In this document: positions 7,209 through 8,731 of the stretch, piece by piece
How the letters are laid out: every line of letters starts with the position of its first letter
How positions within the stretch are numbered: position 1 is the stretch's first letter
NCBI GenBank assembly: GCA_017998095.1
Contig: JAGODU010000164.1
Coordinates: forward strand, 1 to 8,731
Direction: 5' to 3'
DNA length: 8,731 nucleotides
DNA from: Prolixibacteraceae bacterium
GTDB lineage: Bacteria; Bacteroidota; Bacteroidia; Bacteroidales; Prolixibacteraceae
The notes under the pieces: model-generated
What the model saw: the letters and a program-made list of their open reading frames with translations, nothing else
What the model was told of the DNA's origin: nothing
The model's database searches: none
Translations under genes and position numbers: made by a program

Positions 7209-7263
7209 GCAGATATTTGAATCGTAAGGAGGGCGTAGCCCGACTGAAGATTCAAATATCTGC
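7209..7263. repeat. Long non-coding hairpin with GCGTAGC tip in the IS left end
   Basis: A perfect 15-bp stem (7209-7223 with 7249-7263) continues in the same register to a GTA triloop at 7235-7237. The inner part has a GGGC/GCCC stem and a 7-by-7 segment in which three positions pair normally and the other four are all G-A or A-G oppositions. It lies between the two end repeats, outside any coding sequence. It could act as folded DNA, as a protein site or as leader RNA. It has no T-run, so it is not an intrinsic terminator. Confidence 0.7.
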
Positions 7264-7286
7264 GGCGGTTTGATTGATCCAATAAC

Positions 7287-7306
7287 GCTCATTGAAAATT
7301 AGGTCA
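7287..7306 (+). repeat. IS21 left-end repeat, copy 2, next to the istA promoter region
   Basis: GCTCATTGAAAATTAGGTCA, 174 bp downstream of copy 1 and differing from it at two positions. It lies immediately upstream of a -10-like TATGAT at 7321-7326, so transposase bound here could repress its own gene. The repeat is seen; autoregulation is inferred. Confidence 0.65.
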
Positions 7307-7320
7307 CTTTCTTAAAAAAA

Positions 7321-7326
7321 TATGAT
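7321..7326 (+). promoter_or_regulatory. Possible -10 element for istA
   Basis: TATGAT matches five of six -10 positions and sits about 40 nt before the istA start. No good -35 is found 16-18 bp upstream; TTGAAA at 7292-7297 is 23 bp away, too far. Low expression, typical of insertion sequences, would be consistent. Confidence 0.3.
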
Positions 7327-7327
7327 A

Positions 7328-7351
7328 TCCTTTCAGTATGCACTGAAAGGA
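7328..7351 (+). promoter_or_regulatory. Hairpin covering the istA ribosome binding site
   Basis: TCCTTTCAGT (7328-7337) pairs perfectly with ACTGAAAGGA (7342-7351) around an ATGC loop, giving 10 bp. Its 3' arm includes most of the AAAGGAGG (7346-7353) that lies 11 nt before the GTG start of istA. In mRNA the site would be hidden, a common way for insertion sequences to limit transposase synthesis. The hairpin is seen; the control is inferred. Confidence 0.6.
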
Positions 7352-7364
7352 GGACGTAAAGGAA

Positions 7365-8731
7365 GTGATAGATTTGAATCAAAAACAGAGAATCATACTT
7401 AAACATATTGATGGTATGAGTAATCGCAGCATTGCCGGTGAACTTCACATGAGCAAAGATACAGTCAATAAATATGTTGCAGAGTATGAACAAAAGAAGC
7501 AAGAGCTTTTAGTTAATAATCCAGAAGCAGATCCACGAGAGTTAATTCATGCAATAATTGAAAGACCAAAATACAATTCAGATAATCGTGAACCGAGTAA
7601 GGTTACTCAGGAAATGATGGAAGCTATTGAAGAATGTCTAAGGATAAATGAATGGCGACGAGCAAATGGAATGTCTAAGCAACAAATGAAAAAGATTGAT
7701 ATTCATGAATATTTGGCAAAGAAGAAATTTGATATCAGCTACTCAACAGTTAAGAGATTAGTTAAATCAATTGAGGACAGGCATAAAGAAGCTTTCATAC
7801 GCCAAGATTACAGTTATGGAGAGATATGCGAATTCGACTGGGGCACTGTGAAACTTGATATTGGAGGTTCAGGATATGCAGCATACCAAATGGCTGTGTT
7901 TTCTCCAGCTAAAGGTGGATACAGATACGCAATGCTTTTTAAAACACAAGACACACCTTCATTCCAACAGTCACATGCTGAATTTTTCTCCCACTGTAAA
8001 GGTAACTACAAAACGATGATTTATGACAACATGAGAGTTGCAGTCAAAAAATTTGTAGGGTTGCATGAGAAAGAACCAACAAAGGCATTAACTGAATTAT
8101 CAATATATTATGGGTTTAATTTTAGATTTACAAATATCGCAAAAGGAAATGAGAAAGGTCATGTTGAAAGAAGCGTTGAATATGTTAGAAGAAAGGTGTT
8201 TAGTGAACCAGGAAATGATAAATTTAATACCCTTGCAGAAGCAAATCAATTTCTTTTAGCAGGATGCATGAAACTTAACAACAAGGTTTCTTCAAATGGG
8301 ACAATCCCTATTGAAGCTTTTAGAGAAGAGCAAAATTACCTTCTACCTAATTTGCCTAAGTTTGAGAGTTGTATATATTCTGAATACAGAGTTGATAAGT
8401 ATTCAACCATAATTGTTAATCAAAATCATTATTCAGTACCTGATAAATTGGTTGGAAAAATTGTAAATGCAAAGATGTTTACGGACAAGATAATTGTCTA
8501 CTATGAAAACAACATAGTGGCTACACATGAAAGAAGTTTTAAGGTTCATGATTGGAGGATTGATATATATCATTATCTTAGAACTCTACATAAAAAACCA
8601 GGTGCCCTACAAGGAAGCACTGCATTGCTTCAAGCGGACACCCAAATTAAAAATATTTACAAAAAATATTATACCAGAGATGCAAAAACTTTTCTACAAA
8701 TTTTAGAAATTATCTATGAAAAAGGAATTCA
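7365..8731 (+). CDS. istA: IS21-family transposase IstA (3' end outside window)
   Basis: An open frame of 455 codons runs from the GTG at 7365 to the window edge without a stop. An in-frame stop at 7344 limits the start to GTG 7365 or TTG 7374; AAAGGAGG (7346-7353) favours the GTG, while AAAGGA (7358-7363) could serve the TTG. An N-terminal helix-turn-helix (MSNRSIAGELHMSKDTVNKYV, about 18-38) is followed by an RNase H-like catalytic core with the DDE triad: D158 in CEFDWG, D221 in MIYDNMR, E268 in KGHVERSVEYVRRKVF. The later part (EYRVDKYSTIIVNQNHYSVP) is the beta-barrel-like domain usual after the core in this family. IstA cuts and joins the element ends together with the IstB ATPase, which should be encoded just beyond the window. 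The gene looks intact as far as it goes. Confidence 0.93.
   Translation, partial: MIDLNQKQRIILKHIDGMSNRSIAGELHMSKDTVNKYVAEYEQKKQELLVNNPEADPRELIHAIIERPKYNSDNREPSKVTQEMMEAIEECLRINEWRRANGMSKQQMKKIDIHEYLAKKKFDISYSTVKRLVKSIEDRHKEAFIRQDYSYGEICEFDWGTVKLDIGGSGYAAYQMAVFSPAKGGYRYAMLFKTQDTPSFQQSHAEFFSHCKGNYKTMIYDNMRVAVKKFVGLHEKEPTKALTELSIYYGFNFRFTNIAKGNEKGHVERSVEYVRRKVFSEPGNDKFNTLAEANQFLLAGCMKLNNKVSSNGTIPIEAFREEQNYLLPNLPKFESCIYSEYRVDKYSTIIVNQNHYSVPDKLVGKIVNAKMFTDKIIVYYENNIVATHERSFKVHDWRIDIYHYLRTLHKKPGALQGSTALLQADTQIKNIYKKYYTRDAKTFLQILEIIYEKGI

Larger units (their letters stand above)
7082..8731 (+). mobile_element. IS21-family insertion sequence, left part (runs off the window)
   Basis: The element is identified by its IstA transposase and by repeated end motifs upstream of it. 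The outer boundary is not certain: IS21-family ends begin with TG, and TGTTTGTG at 7082 or TGTGC at 7088 are candidates, while the first recognisable end motif TAGGTCA is at 7102-7108. The right end, the istB ATPase gene and any target duplication lie outside the window. The element sits downstream of the four-gene operon and interrupts no gene that I can recognise. Confidence 0.75.

Noticed and set aside
7299..7502. Minus-strand open frame of 67 codons at the start of the IS
   Set aside because: It overlaps the istA control region and its helix-turn-helix coding part on the opposite strand and has no supporting signal.
1..8731. CRISPR array, tRNA or rRNA genes
   Set aside because: No regularly spaced identical repeats and no cloverleaf or rRNA-like sequence was found by reading both strands; the only repeats are the short ones listed.

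Overview
The window is AT-rich, with strong AGGAGG-type ribosome binding sites and short intergenic gaps. This suggests a low-GC Firmicute, probably a clostridial gut-type bacterium; that assignment is inference from composition and signals, because no marker gene is present. The sequence looks like an accessory island: one compact operon of unusual genes followed by degenerate non-coding DNA and an insertion sequence.

Positions 1-184 are a divergent control region. A perfect 10-bp inverted repeat (25-34/42-51) carries a TATAAT on each strand. On the minus strand it is followed by AAGGAGG and possible start codons for a gene that leaves the window at base 1. Nearer the operon there is a second dyad (TGACAT/ATGTCA) with an extra half-site.

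Positions 185-6529 hold four co-directional genes with gaps of 15 and 13 nt and then a 4-nt ATGA overlap, so they are almost certainly one transcript. They encode (1) a NurA-like nuclease, (2) a HerA-family hexameric DNA translocase ATPase with a non-canonical Walker A, (3) a GHKL (Hsp90/MutL/MORC-type) ATPase with a C-terminal coiled coil, and (4) a large radical SAM protein with a degenerate cobalamin-binding-type N-terminal domain. HerA and NurA are known partners in DNA end processing. Outside archaea, HerA-type ATPases paired with nucleases are often found in anti-phage systems. Adding a GHKL ATPase and a radical SAM enzyme gives a four-part set that I do not recognise as a named system. 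My working inference is a defence or DNA-conflict module: the HerA-NurA pair as translocase/nuclease effector, the GHKL protein as ATP-gated sensor or clamp, and the radical SAM protein as a modifying enzyme.

Positions 6530-7081 have no convincing gene. They contain a 14-bp perfect hairpin without a U-tract, further short inverted repeats, and two overlapping short open frames that may be gene debris.

From about 7082 to the right edge is the left part of an IS21-family insertion sequence. It has paired end repeats (about 20 nt, 18 identical), an unusual long non-coding hairpin, and a hairpin that covers the istA ribosome binding site. The istA transposase gene (DDE motif intact) runs off the right edge, and istB is presumably beyond it.
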